64,000 nt of DNA from Gossypium raimondii (taxonomy: Eukaryota > Streptophyta > Magnoliopsida > Malvales > Malvaceae): NCBI RefSeq assembly GCF_025698545.1, contig NC_068569.1, positions 8,494,001 through 8,558,000 of the forward strand, in the 5' to 3' direction. The position numbers and the translations under genes were made by a program. The notes under the pieces were generated by a model. It was not told the origin of the DNA. It worked only from the letters and a program-made list of their open reading frames with translations, and did not search any database. Of the stretch, positions 48,306 to 59,691 are shown piece by piece (the first letter of the stretch is position 1; every line of letters starts with the position of its first letter).

Positions 48306-49800
48306 CCTATTTTTATACTCAAACTTTTTTTTTAAATTTATACCTATATATCAAAGTGAGATCCAAAGGATCTTCCCTACAAGACACATGTCACACACTC
48401 ACCACGTTTCTTTTATTTTTCACATTTTATAAAAGTAGCTAAATTTCAAATTTGGTTCTTCTAACATGCTTAAATTTGATCTTTAATCTTTATACTTTAA
48501 TTTTAACGATAAAAGTAGCTAATTTTAATTTTGGTCATTTTAATATGTTTAAAATTGAGATTTAATCATTATATTCTGATTTCTAATATATTTTGTTCTT
48601 TATATTTTTATAATATTATTAATTAATTTAATATTTTTATGATGTTATTAATTAATTCAAATAGTTAATATTAATTTTTCAATTAAAATATTACGTGATT
48701 ATGCATATGACTAACTTTTATCCTATGCAATGTATGAATAAATTATATGAATTTATTATAACACGTTAAATTTATTTTAAAATTTAAAAGTTTATAAATT
48801 TTCATAAATTATATAAAACAATATAGGCTAAACATTGTATAAAACATTTTATGTTTCTCAACCCATTGATTGATTGAATAAATAAAATCTTTTGATAAAT
48901 CTTCGTAATCTATGTTTAGGGTTTTATATTATGCTTAAATAATTTTAATTTTTGCAACATTTTAAAAATATTTTATACTAATTTTATTTTAATTTTGATA
49001 TTAATAGTAAGTTCTTTAAACATGTTTTAAATTAAATATTTTATTTTTTATGATTTAAATTAATTATTTTAATTTTAATTGAAAATAGAACAATTTTAAC
49101 TATGTTATTTAATAATTTAAATATGTATTTACTATATTATAAACATATTATAATTAGTATTAAAAATGTTTAAAACAATATTTATAAAGTGTTTTAGATG
49201 TGATATTTTAATCATAAAAATTAATATTTTACACTTCTTAAAACCTGTATTCTAATTCCAATCTTAAGTGAATTTTAAAGTACACTTTAGTTTAAACAGT
49301 TTTAATTTTAATCTTAACTGTTATGATTTTTTAATTTAAATAAATTATTTTAATTCTACTTTAAAAGAGTTTTAATGTTTTAAACTATATTAAAATTTTA
49401 TCTTTTAAGGTATTAAATTATTATTTAACTTATGAGTTTTAAGTTTTTTAGGTAAAGAATCGGATTGTTTTTATAAATAATAGTATAATATTAAATTGTA
49501 TTTTGTATTTAAAATTATTATAAAATTGCCAATATCACCTCATCACTATTTATTTGAATTTATTTTAGTTCATTTTTCTATATTTTATTTTGTTCAAATA
49601 ATAATATTTATCTCTAATTTATATTAAAACTTATGAATAATATTTATAAATTAAAATAGTTATAAATCCGGGTTTGAATTGACTGTTTATTAAGTAAAAT
49701 TATATTATATATCAATTAATATATGCCTGATGATCAAAAATATTTATTATCCCGGTTAGGTTGAAGTTACACTAATCATGTTATTATTTCATTTCATAGA
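48306..49800. other. Very AT-rich spacer
   Basis: Roughly 1.5 kb of A/T-rich low-complexity sequence with repeated 'attttaattttaa' phrases. No ORF with coding character and no clear element ends are visible. Confidence 0.5.
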
Positions 49801-50570
49801 AGTCAGCAATTCCGAATCAAATTGCTATACTGAAAGAAAAGGAGCGAAAGGCGGCGATACCCTCCAAGCTGTGTAATTCCTAATTCTTTTTTCTTTCATT
49901 TTTAAATTTAATTTCACTTTCTTTCTATCTCATGTAAAACTTTATGAAATTAAAAATCTGACATTTCCATAATAATATTTTGAATTTGTTGAAGATTCTG
50001 CTTTGCACTTTATTGAATATATTGAAATTTTCCTTCTATTTGTTGGGAATTTTTTTGTCATAAATATGAAGATTGAAGACGTGGATGTATTTTGTGTACT
50101 GGATTTGGCGTTGACTAATGATATTGATATCAAACTTTTGCGATTGATTTAGAATTCCTGATGCTTTTGTTACGTATGGTCAATGTTTTCTCTTACAGGT
50201 TTCTTTTCCTGCAAAGGTAATTTTTACTTTAGGGTTTTCAGGGAGGCTAAATTAGAATGCAAATTTTGGCTGAATGATGTACCAAAAGTTAAGTTTCTTT
50301 ATGATTAGTTCCTTTTGTTTAAGTAATTATGTATACAAATATTATACTGTGGCTTTTTTCTACTATTTTTGCTGATTTTAGACATTTTTGTTAACGGAAT
50401 ATATTTCAGAGTCATACGATGATTGTTTATTTCTATTTTTTGTTTATTGTATCTTAGAGTTGTGTTTGATCTGGTGTCTTATAGTTTTCAGTTTTTGGCC
50501 CTTGGAAAAGACTTTGGAGGAGAGGAGTGGATCCGCTGGTCCGTCTTGGGCTGGCTTTGTTCATCTAACA

Positions 50571-50741
50571 ACGGCTCTAAGGAGAGAACCTTGTGAAAAA
50601 ATTAGAAGGGGCAAAGAGTGTATGCAGGCTTTTCCTAAATTCTTGATTGCATCCCCTTCATTTCACGGTGGTCGTGGTGCCCTACCTTCAGCTGGTGGGC
50701 ATCCCGCGGATCTTACTTACCTTGCTGGTGGTGGGTGCTGA
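50571..50741 (+). CDS. Upstream ORF in leader of the VTC2-like gene, ACG start, 56 codons
   Basis: An open frame ends 77 bp before the main ATG. Taken from ACG at 50571 it encodes 56 residues beginning TALRREPCEKIRRGKECMQ and ending GGHPADLTYLAGGGC. Plant GDP-L-galactose phosphorylase (VTC2/GGP) mRNAs carry a conserved uORF of about this length that starts at a non-AUG (ACG) codon and represses translation when ascorbate is high; I recall the C-terminal wording as very similar. The segment is far richer in GC than its surroundings. The frame stays open upstream of the ACG, so the start choice rests on the family. A tiny AUG uORF (MEL, 50765-50776) lies between it and the main start. Confidence 0.75.
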   Translation, partial: TALRREPCEKIRRGKECMQAFPKFLIASPSFHGGRGALPSAGGHPADLTYLAGGGC

Positions 50742-50818
50742 TACAAGCATCTGTAAAGCTGTGAATGGAGCTATAGTGTTTTATTGTTGTTTTAGGAATT
50801 AGGACTACTTTTATACAG

Positions 50819-53800
50819 ATGGTTACTGTGAAATGGCTTGAAGATAAAAGCTTTCTAGCGAAGAATGGAAAGTCTAAGCAGCTAGAAGATTCTTTCTCGT
50901 TTCTTCAAGGTTAGTTATTACTTTGTCTTTGTTTTTGTTTTCTTCTCTCTTCATTTATTGAATTCAATGGAGAAAATATCTGAAAGAAAAGCATTCTCGG
51001 AGAAAATCAATATGTTATTGTCAGATTTTGATGCTTTCTACTTGTACTTACATATGTTTTTAGAAGGTACGATGTAAAATAAAAGACCTTGAATCTAGTA
51101 ATTTTTGGCTAATATGCAGTATTTTAGTGTATAAAGGCTTGCTTCTTACCCTAGATGCAAAAGTCAAATTCTTTATTGATTAGCATTATTTATGATGTAT
51201 GCATGTCCCATGCATTTTAGTTCCTCTTGAGAGTAGGAGTTTAGTAAGCTTAATACAATTGCTGCCCTTCATCAAATTAGGCGGCATGCTAATGTTTGGC
51301 ATTTTCCATACAGCATAGCTTCCTAGATATATAAGCGAATAGATATACAATTCCATTTACATTGGAATAAAGAACAGAATTTTCTTCTTAATCTGGTGCG
51401 CAAATAGATTTTATAGCTATATAATTTTAGAACAGGCTAAAAGGGTGAGTTGTTCATTGGACTCTTAGCATATTTATATATATATATTTCCTCCAATCTT
51501 GTTTTGAAAATCTTCAGAAATTTTTACAGGTATGAATTTCCCTATTTACTGCTTCGGTATCCAATCTCTTGAGGAAGACACTTCATTTGAAGGTATTTCA
51601 TGCATCATTGAGGAAGAACAAAGTATATTGGATGCTGTTCTGCTATCTCAGGTATAGAACAAATGTAAAGCATACTTGTTGAGGTCTATCTATCACCTTT
51701 ATTCATCTTTCTTGTTACTTTGGCAGTGGGAAGATCGGATGTTGAAAGATTGTTTCAAGTATGATGTGACAACCTCAGAAATTAAAGTATTATACCTACC
51801 TGTTTCTATCTTCTTTTCTTTTCTTTTCCTTTTTTGCTGTAAAGTTGGAATTACTGTAGTACACATAATTTCTGTGTTGCATTACATAGGTTGTTACTGG
51901 AAAGATGAAGTTTCTTTGTCAACTGAATGAAGGGCAGATAAAAGATCATCTTTCGAAATCTGAGGGAAATACACTCCTTGAATTGGATCCGTTTGTGTTT
52001 GACTGCGTGAAACACCAAGAGGAACTACTTTTTTGTCTTGCCAACAGTAAGAAGGCAAAATCTGAGCTTATTCCTTCAGCTTCTGTGCCTGACAGTGCCG
52101 TCTTAGTGATCATCAATGTAAGGCCCAAGTATTGCTTAACTTTTGACTGTAAGTTTAGTTCCTGTGTGAAGATGGTATATATATCCATATTATCAATATT
52201 GCGATATATGCTCAAAACTATTGTCTGGAAAAGAAATTTGTTTCCTTCTAATCTTTTCTTTCAACACGAGGGACCTAGAGTGTTTAGGGTATTCCACGTA
52301 ACATATATACTAGAAATGTGTAAATGTTGCTTGAATACTTGGATCCTCATTGACTTGGGTTTGGCGTCCTTATATCAAGTCTGAATCACGTTCCCCGTGA
52401 ATGAATTATGTATCTACCTTGATAGCAGCCATGTCAATCTTCATTAGGTTTCAGTCCCTTCTTTTGTTCATGATTTTTCAAGAAAGCTTCTATTTTTGTG
52501 GCATTGGAGTTCTCTTCCTGTATTTTAAGCCTCAAGCCATCATCTTTTAGCATGCTTTGGTAAGAGAACAAGAAAATATTGAAATTTACAGTTATGTAGC
52601 CCAAGAAGACCAGTAGACTTCCCTTTCTGCGTCCCTGATCTTAATGGCTGTTATATTTATTATGGGTGATAAGATATGTCAATGTAATCAGTCAGTTTAA
52701 GTTATATTCTTCTAACCTTGTACACTGGTTTTTAGGTAACCCCTATTGAATATGGTCACGTCTATCTGGTACCTTGTGCCTCAAACAGACTTTATCGTTT
52801 CCTCGATGCAAGATCCACTGAAATAATCGCAAGGCTTGCTGCAGAAATTAATAACCAATCATTTCGCATATTCTACAATTGCTATATACCTAATTGTTCT
52901 GGTGTATATTTTGAGGTATGAATTCAGTTCTGGTTCTTCTATTTTGCTTTATATTTCATGTTATTGTTGAACTCACAGATTGTTTTGTTGTTTTGCCTTC
53001 AAAGTTCGAGGATTATATTTCTCAATATTTCTTACCTTCATATAGTTATGTCTTTCTCTCTCGTTACTGATATGCAACTTTAGTTACTAAAAGTTACCAC
53101 TGATACTTAGTTCTTTTTGTTTAATGTTTTGGATACTTCCACTCTTGGTTGTAAGCGGTGGTTCTTTTAGTCTTGAGGATGATCACTGCACTGTCAAATC
53201 GATGTTTGCATGTTTCTTCTTTTAGTATCTATGTACGTTCTTTGTACATGATGCATGCTTATAGCTATCATGGTTCTCTTATTTGATGTTGCAGGCTTGC
53301 TACTTCCCTCACCCTTTACCTGTGGAGTTCAGGCCTGCAGGTACTTTATTTGGTGCTAGTGGTAGGAGAGGGATTCACATATGTTCTATCATAGACTATC
53401 CTATTAAAACCCTCTCTTTCCAGACCACCCAAAATCTCAAAATACTGGCTGCAGCTATTTCTGAGATATGTTTTCAGTTAGAGGAAAAGAACATTCAATA
53501 TAATCTGATGATTTCTGGTTCTGGCAAAAAGATTTTTTTGTTTCTTCAGGTAAGTAAGTTTGTTCATAGCTTGTAGATCTATCTCCTACTGCTGAAACTT
53601 GATATCTCATTAGTTTTATTGCGCACACACACATTTCATTGTTATAGCTAAAAAGGAGACTGTGTAGTTAGTTATTTCTACCTTGTCTAGGCTGTTGTTT
53701 TTTAAAATTTTAGTTTAGTCGTGCAATTTTGTACTTTCAGTTATAGTAAAATATTCAATAGTTTTAAAATTTGAAAATATGTAATTGAAATTGATTAATC

Positions 53801-54756
53801 AAACATCCATCTAACTCTGTAATGCTAAAGTATGACATGTCATATATAGCAAATAAAAACATGCTATGTGTCCATATAAGGTCACATAAAAAATGGGGTG
53901 CACTGCCGTGTAATAGATTATAGCCTAAAAGGTTGAAAGATTCCACATTTATGATGTGGTATGGTATGGACCTGTACATTTTTATTAAGTATTTTTAGAA
54001 AACATCGTACTTGGACCAACAGAGTAAATGGGATGTGCAAAATGATGAGTGAAGCAAATATGTCCTATGTTAGTATTACCCACTAAAAACATCACTTGTC
54101 AATATAATGCCATGTGATGGGTTATAGTCTAAATAGGGAGGAAAATTACACTAGAGATGTGGCAGTATATGGACGTGTGGCAAATTTTTATTAGTTATTT
54201 AAGAACATAATATATTTACCTATCATGGGATCTGCAATACTAGCAGGAAAGCAAAGTTTTGATATCATTAACTGGACAGGCTTACTGGTTGTCACATCAA
54301 ATTATAATAGTTAATTTTAAGCATGATAGGGTACTGCAGCATCTGTAGAGCTTTATATGTAGACAATCATCATTTATGAAGAACAAGGAGACAGAAAATG
54401 TAAAACAGAACAGCCTTATGAGTGTATGATTTTGTCATCTTTAATTTCAGAACATAACAGTCTAGATTGTGGTAGGTTTGTTTTATCAAAATTGATGTCA
54501 AATTGGAGGATTCAATATTGTTGAAAACTTACTGATGGATTAATTTTAATCCATCCAACAGAAAACTTGTGCAGCCTCTCATGCCATCTCAGCCTGGGAA
54601 TGTGGGGGCTACTTGTTGTTCAGGAATAGGTACCAATTTGATCAAGTTACTGAGGATGCCATGGTTAATAGACTGAGCAGTTTCTCCCTTGACGATAACA
54701 ACTTTGAAGCGGTGAAGCAGCTTTGTTGCAGCATTGCCAGTAAATTTGATGTTTGA
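50819..54756 (+). CDS. Divergent GDP-L-galactose phosphorylase (VTC2/GGP)-like protein lacking the HIT motif
   Basis: Seven exons: 50819-50909, 51530-51651, 51727-51786, 51890-52117, 52736-52915, 53295-53549, 54562-54756; 376 aa, against about 440 for VTC2. Family landmarks are in order: IYCFGIQSLEED, WEDRMLKDCFKYDVTTSEIK (from residue 72), KFLCQLNEG, LVIINVTPIEYGHVYLVP, FRIFYNCY, PLPVEF, YNLMISGSGKKIFL, and a C-terminal WECGGYLLFRNRYQF. True VTC2 uses a histidine triad (HLHFQ) to make L-galactose-1-phosphate for ascorbate synthesis. Here the aligned residues 223-227 read GVYFE, so both histidines are gone. All splice sites and the frame are intact, arguing against a plain pseudogene. It may be a non-catalytic regulator or a gene in early decay; I cannot tell which. 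Confidence 0.85.
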
Positions 54757-55945
54757 TCTAAAAGTTTTTAAATGCATGTTTATATATTTTGGAATTATGT
54801 TGCTACTGGAATCTTGTTTTTCTCCTATTGCCTATTGGGAACTTAGGCTTGTAATAGGGGGTTGACTTGTTTGTTTATGAGGATGACAGGATCAAATGCT
54901 ATATTTGGAAGTTGTTTTGCTGATCAGGATGGCTTTTATTTTGCTGATAAATGGAGAAATCAGTTGAAGTATTTGAAGGATATAAGAAAAGAGCTTTACA
55001 TTACTACTTGTTCAATATCATTAATATAGCATTTGGAAAAGCTTGCACGAAAATTAATTCGCACCATTGATTTCAAAGTAATGTTGTATTTTATCTCTAG
55101 GTACGAAGTGAGATGATCTAAAAATAGAAGATAAATTTTGTTCACATTAAGTCTTTTGAGTTTGATCCCAAAAGTAAAATACTATTTCTGATACGCTAAG
55201 AAAAATACAAAAATAAAATGACCAAAATTGTTCAATCTAATAAACTAAATTATCTAATACTCCCTCTCCAGCTGGTTTAAAATTTTCTCCATTGCCAACT
55301 TCAGTCAACCTCTCAAAAGTGTCGGTTGTAGTCCTTTTCTAAGTATTTGAGCAACTTGGTAGGGCATATAAACCAATCTATTGTCAAACTTCTCTTCAAT
55401 AAACTGCTTGTAACTTCCACATGCTTTGTTCTATCAAGAAGAACCAGGTCACGAGCAATAAAAATTGCAGCTTAACTTCAATAAATGCTTGAACTTGTAG
55501 CAATACCCATTCGGCCAACCAAACAGGCGTGCTACCGTAGCATGCCGAATAGGGCCGGTAAGGAATGGTCATTCAAGGCAACCAAACATTTTGTGAGTTC
55601 CAATTCTAATTCACCATTACATTTATGCAGTGAAAGTACCCCTTCCGTTCAATTCTAAATCACCATCACAAGTTAAAAAGGGGGGGGGGGGGAACTTAAA
55701 ATACCAGCATTGTATGTTATTTTCACAGAACAAAACAAAAACCATGCATGCTCACAATACAAAAGTAAAAACCAATTAAAACATTGAACATTAACGTGAT
55801 TTATATCATTTTACTGCATACTTGGGAAGGAACTTACACCAGGAAACTCTTCAAGCTTAATACAACAAAAATAAAAAGAATTTTCAGCTACTAGTAGTTT
55901 TATATTGTAAAGGAATACAATTACCAGCTCTTCAACTGTCCGTCA
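54757..55945. other. Convergent spacer between VTC2-like and HERK2-like genes
   Basis: Contains both 3' UTRs and about 600 bp of ordinary sequence. A poly(G) run lies at 55,679-55,692. The segment near 55,500-55,560 (ccaaccaaacaggcgtgctaccg) looks repeat-derived but has no identifiable partner here. Confidence 0.4.
55679..55692. repeat. Poly(G) tract
   Basis: A run of about 14 G bases preceded by aaaaa. Homopolymers of this kind are prone to length variation and sequencing error. Confidence 0.85.
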
Positions 55946-58498
55946 TTAGACAAGCTCACCATGAGAGTTCGATGCCCCTAAACCAGAGTTTCCATCAAAC
56001 TGCCTATTTTCAGCTTCTTTCACTTCCAAATCCCTCAAGGCCTGACTGCTTGAGAAGGAATTATCCGTGGTGTTGGACCCAATCCATGCTTTATGAAGTT
56101 GCAGCACATACTCCAAGTGCCATAGAACATCCCCCATTGTAGGCCGGTTCTTCCCCTCGTCTGCAAGGCATTTCTCTGCTATCTCTCCAAACTTCTCCAT
56201 TGATTCTGCAGAATAGTTTCCCCTCAGATGTGGGTCAATAATGGTTTCAAGCGACTTTTGTCTCTGCCATTTCATTGCCCACTCTGCAAGATTTATCTGC
56301 TCTTTTGGCAAGCTGGGATTTATAACAGCACGAGCACAAACAACTTCGAACAACACCACACCAAAAGAGTAGACGTCAGATTTCTCGGTCAACTGTTGCC
56401 TGCGAAAATACTCAGGGTCTAGATATCCGAAGCTCCCCTTCACTGCAGTACTAACATGAGTATGCTCCAAAGAAGGACCAGCTCTTGACAGCCCAAAATC
56501 TGACATTTTAGCCACAAAATTTTCATCCAACAAAATGTTGGTTGTTTTAACATCCCTGTGAATAATTCCCCGCTCTGCTCCTGTATGAAGGTAGTGCAGT
56601 CCCCGGGCAGCACCAATGCATGCTTCTAATCGCTGCTTCCAAGTCAATGGCGGGACATCATTTCCAAACAGATGACTCCTAAGAGTTCCATTTGCCATGT
56701 ATTCATAGACCAAGATCATCTCATTTTGTTCATCACAGAATCCAATCATGGAGACCAAATGCCTATGTCTAAGCTTTGAAAGCATCTCAATCTCAGTATG
56801 AAATTCAGCAAGCCCTTGCTCAGATTGTGGATTTGCTCGCTTTATGGCTGCAAGAGTGCCATCTCCAATCTCCCCTTTAAATACTTTGCCAAAGCCCCCT
56901 ACACCAATCACTAAACTTTCATCAAAATTATTTGTTGCTGCCCGAATCTCAGCAAGCGTAAATTGCCTACCAACTCCAGTGGAGGCCATAGATCCATTTA
57001 GATTTTGAAGTCTAGATGATCGCTTGGCATTGGCAGAGCTATTTAAAATAGAACCGTTGAGGAATAATGGCCGCCACCCAGCATTACTGTTGTTTTTCGT
57101 GTCACCTGATTCTTTTCCTCGATTTTTGCAGAAACAGCATACACGCGTAACAGCAACTGCAAGAATGGCAACAGTAGCTACACCTGCAGCAATTCCCACC
57201 CAGAGAACCCAGAACCTTGAAGCATGACTTGAACTTTTTGTTGAATCGTATCTCTGCACATGGGCAAGGTTTCCATTTCGGCTAAGCTTGAAAATCTCCA
57301 GCCCATTCAAGAGAGCATCAGTGCCTGAAGCACCAGCTGCTGTGTCAGGACCGAGCTGAATCCAGAGGGTGTCGATTTTTGAAGAAACCGCATCAAAGTA
57401 ATCCTGATGATAAGCTTTATTCATTCCACCTGCCTTCACAAAAAGGTCATAATTATTCACAGCAGTCCGGTTGTTTATGTAGATTCTGAAAATCCTAAGG
57501 CTTGGCTTATCAAATACCAGCTCACAGAAGTGTAGGCGGATTAAGTAATCAAAATCGGGATCCACTTCAAACCTCCATGACATATTGAACCTTTTCTCCA
57601 AGACTTGGGTGTTAGACATGCTTCTTGCTGTTTCATACACAAGAAGAGGAGCCACTGAAGAATCATTTGTAGAAGCATAGGTAATATTAGAACTGTTATT
57701 TATTTCAGAACCTGCATTTGCTGTGATCATATATCCAGAATCCACATCCCATGCTCTCCAATAATCGGAATCATCGTTGGGGTTAATCTCCGGACCCCCA
57801 ACATTCAACCTATACATAGTTTCAATTCCCCTTCCACTTAGATTCAGATTCACATCATTTCCACCCACTTTACTGACAGAATCAGCGAAAAGTTTATCGG
57901 TCATAGGGATCATCTCTATGGCATTAATGAAACCAAATGATCCTTTTGTCGGGGTGAACTCAATCACAAGTGAATTCGAATTGATGGGTAAAATATACTC
58001 TTTAACCAAAGAGAACGAGCTGGAATTGCTCCCTGAATTCTGGAGGTACAAATTCTTGTGTGCAATCTCACCGACAACATTAACCTGTGCTAAGAGTTTC
58101 AGACCATTTGCCGCAACATCGAAAGAAGATTCATTTACATTATGGTCCTCGAAGGAGAAGGGACAGAAATGAAGCCTCAAGAAATAGTTCCCTTGGATGC
58201 CATAAAACGTGTAGTTCAATTCATCACCGAAAAGCCGAGCAGATCTGTAGAGTGGAGAAAAGATTGTATCACCACTTAATGCAGGAGTAGTGGAAACAAC
58301 ACCAGGAGAACTAAGGGTGAGATTGTTATCAGGAGCCAAGTCACCAACCCATTTTCTACCCTCCACATTCACACTGGAATTTGTACCACAATTTATCAGA
58401 AAAGACTTTGACTGAGCTTCGCCACTTCTAAAAACTGCACATAATACAACAAGGAGCAAAGGCAACAACTCCCTGCCTTGGACCTTCCCCATTATCAC
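55946..58498 (-). CDS. HERK2: CrRLK1L receptor-like kinase, HERK2-like (At1g30570 type)
   Basis: One uninterrupted frame of 850 aa; lack of coding introns is usual in this family. It has a signal peptide (LLPLLLVVLCAVFRSGEA), two malectin-like domains across about residues 30-410 with many N-glycosylation sites, and a transmembrane helix near 430-453 (VLWVGIAAGVATVAILAVAV). A Ser/Thr kinase follows, with GVGGFGKVFKGE, AIKRANP (lysine), HRDVKTTN (about 648), DFGLSRAG and GSFGYLDPEYF; all catalytic residues are present. FERONIA-family kinases sense cell-wall state and RALF peptides and control cell elongation. HERK2 is favoured over HERK1, THE1 or FER by ARAVINPSLPKEQINLAEWA and SFSSSQAL, from memory. 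The start has two nearby ATGs (MIMG), either of which could be used. Confidence 0.95.
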   Translation of the reverse strand: MIMGKVQGRELLPLLLVVLCAVFRSGEAQSKSFLINCGTNSSVNVEGRKWVGDLAPDNNLTLSSPGVVSTTPALSGDTIFSPLYRSARLFGDELNYTFYGIQGNYFLRLHFCPFSFEDHNVNESSFDVAANGLKLLAQVNVVGEIAHKNLYLQNSGSNSSSFSLVKEYILPINSNSLVIEFTPTKGSFGFINAIEMIPMTDKLFADSVSKVGGNDVNLNLSGRGIETMYRLNVGGPEINPNDDSDYWRAWDVDSGYMITANAGSEINNSSNITYASTNDSSVAPLLVYETARSMSNTQVLEKRFNMSWRFEVDPDFDYLIRLHFCELVFDKPSLRIFRIYINNRTAVNNYDLFVKAGGMNKAYHQDYFDAVSSKIDTLWIQLGPDTAAGASGTDALLNGLEIFKLSRNGNLAHVQRYDSTKSSSHASRFWVLWVGIAAGVATVAILAVAVTRVCCFCKNRGKESGDTKNNSNAGWRPLFLNGSILNSSANAKRSSRLQNLNGSMASTGVGRQFTLAEIRAATNNFDESLVIGVGGFGKVFKGEIGDGTLAAIKRANPQSEQGLAEFHTEIEMLSKLRHRHLVSMIGFCDEQNEMILVYEYMANGTLRSHLFGNDVPPLTWKQRLEACIGAARGLHYLHTGAERGIIHRDVKTTNILLDENFVAKMSDFGLSRAGPSLEHTHVSTAVKGSFGYLDPEYFRRQQLTEKSDVYSFGVVLFEVVCARAVINPSLPKEQINLAEWAMKWQRQKSLETIIDPHLRGNYSAESMEKFGEIAEKCLADEGKNRPTMGDVLWHLEYVLQLHKAWIGSNTTDNSFSSSQALRDLEVKEAENRQFDGNSGLGASNSHGELV

Positions 58499-58527
58499 AC
58501 TCCCTTCCTCAAGAAACTAAACCCCTT

Positions 58528-58547
58528 TCTCTCTCTCTCTCTCTCTC
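58528..58547 (-). repeat. (GA)n/(CT)n tract in the HERK2 leader
   Basis: A run of CT dinucleotides on the plus strand, read as GA on the coding strand, ends about 30 bp upstream of the ATG. GA-rich leaders are common in plant genes and can bind BBR/BPC factors. A possible leader-intron donor (GAG|GTAAAT on the minus strand) lies near 58,762. Confidence 0.7.
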
Positions 58548-59580
58548 AATTTATAATTTTCTCAAGAAAATAGCATGAACAAACCAATGCTAATAAAAGA
58601 AACAAGTGACTAAGCTTTTTTCCCTTTTTGTCGTCAAGCCTTTAACAGGACAGGAAGGAATTCATTCATCTACAAAATGTAACACAAAATAGCTGGGATT
58701 TATTTCTCAGCAAGCAACTTGAACAACATGAATTCCCCTTTTGGAGCAAGAAACATCAATTTACCTCAATGGATCCAATCTGGGTATTTGAGTTTTCCCC
58801 CTTGAGAACCCCTCAAACAAAGCATAAAAACCTGCCAGAATTTTTTTTCCTTGAAAAGAAAGTTTTCTTGCCCAACTCAAAATGAAAGTAAGTAACCTTC
58901 CAGATCTGAACCAAGTTGAGCTGAAAATTAAAAGAAAAGAAAAGAAAAAAAACTTAATGGGCTGCAATGCAATGGGATTATGATTGGTAGAAAGATACCA
59001 AATCGGGTGAGCAGGAGGACTAAGACAGAAAATGTTAGGAGAAAATCAATTAAATTAAAAATAAAAGAGTGATAAGGTTATCTGAGTAAGAAACTAGAAC
59101 ATGGGGTGTTGCTGGAAACAGATTGGAAAAGTTCGCTTCATCTCACCATTGTCTGCTCAATACAGACAAGACTCTGACATAATTAAATCTGCCAATTATT
59201 TTTTATTCTATTAATTTAAATTCAACAAATAATCATCGTTCTTTTCTAACTTGTGTAACTGTTGTTTCTTGCCGTTGTAACTGCAATGCAAATACAAGAC
59301 CTAACGATGTCACTTCCTTTCACCCTATCCCGGTAAAACAGGTATACATATAATAGCAGTAAGGAAAAATTTAAAACAAAATATAAATTATTTTAAATTG
59401 GAAAGACGCTTTTAACCTTAACATTGTTTTAATTCAATTACAGTGAAGGAATCTATTTTCAGCGCCGGGATTATGGTAGTTTAAATATTGTATTAAGAAA
59501 AAACATATGAATCAGTTTAAACGATCACTCTAACCAATATTTTTGTTTGGGGGCTAAGAGTCACTGCAACGAATTCTGAA

Positions 59581-59691
59581 TCAAGGAGATGTAAGAACGA
59601 TACGCACGTTGAGGTCAGTGATGGCGAGAGTGGTGATATGGAGGCCAAGGATCATGGCTGCCGCGAGGACCACGCTGACCACCGATCCCAT
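59581..59691 (-). CDS. Possible small exon or peptide in a GC-rich patch
   Basis: On the minus strand an ATG-led frame of 36 codons reads MGSVVSVVLAAAMILGLHIT and then TTLAITDLNVR, a single hydrophobic, membrane-helix-like segment. It could be a first exon, because AAC|GTGCGTATC near 59,605 would be a donor, but I see no matching downstream exon on the minus strand. The patch is markedly GC-richer than its AT-rich surroundings, which suggests a coding origin or a gene fragment. I do not recognise the family, and I hold this call lightly. Confidence 0.25.
   Translation of the reverse strand: MGSVVSVVLAAAMILGLHITTLAITDLNVRIVLTSP

Noticed and set aside
50388-50570. Upstream part of the open frame leading into the uORF
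   Set aside because: The stretch is T-rich leader sequence without conserved character; only the part from the ACG at 50571 fits the known GGP uORF pattern.
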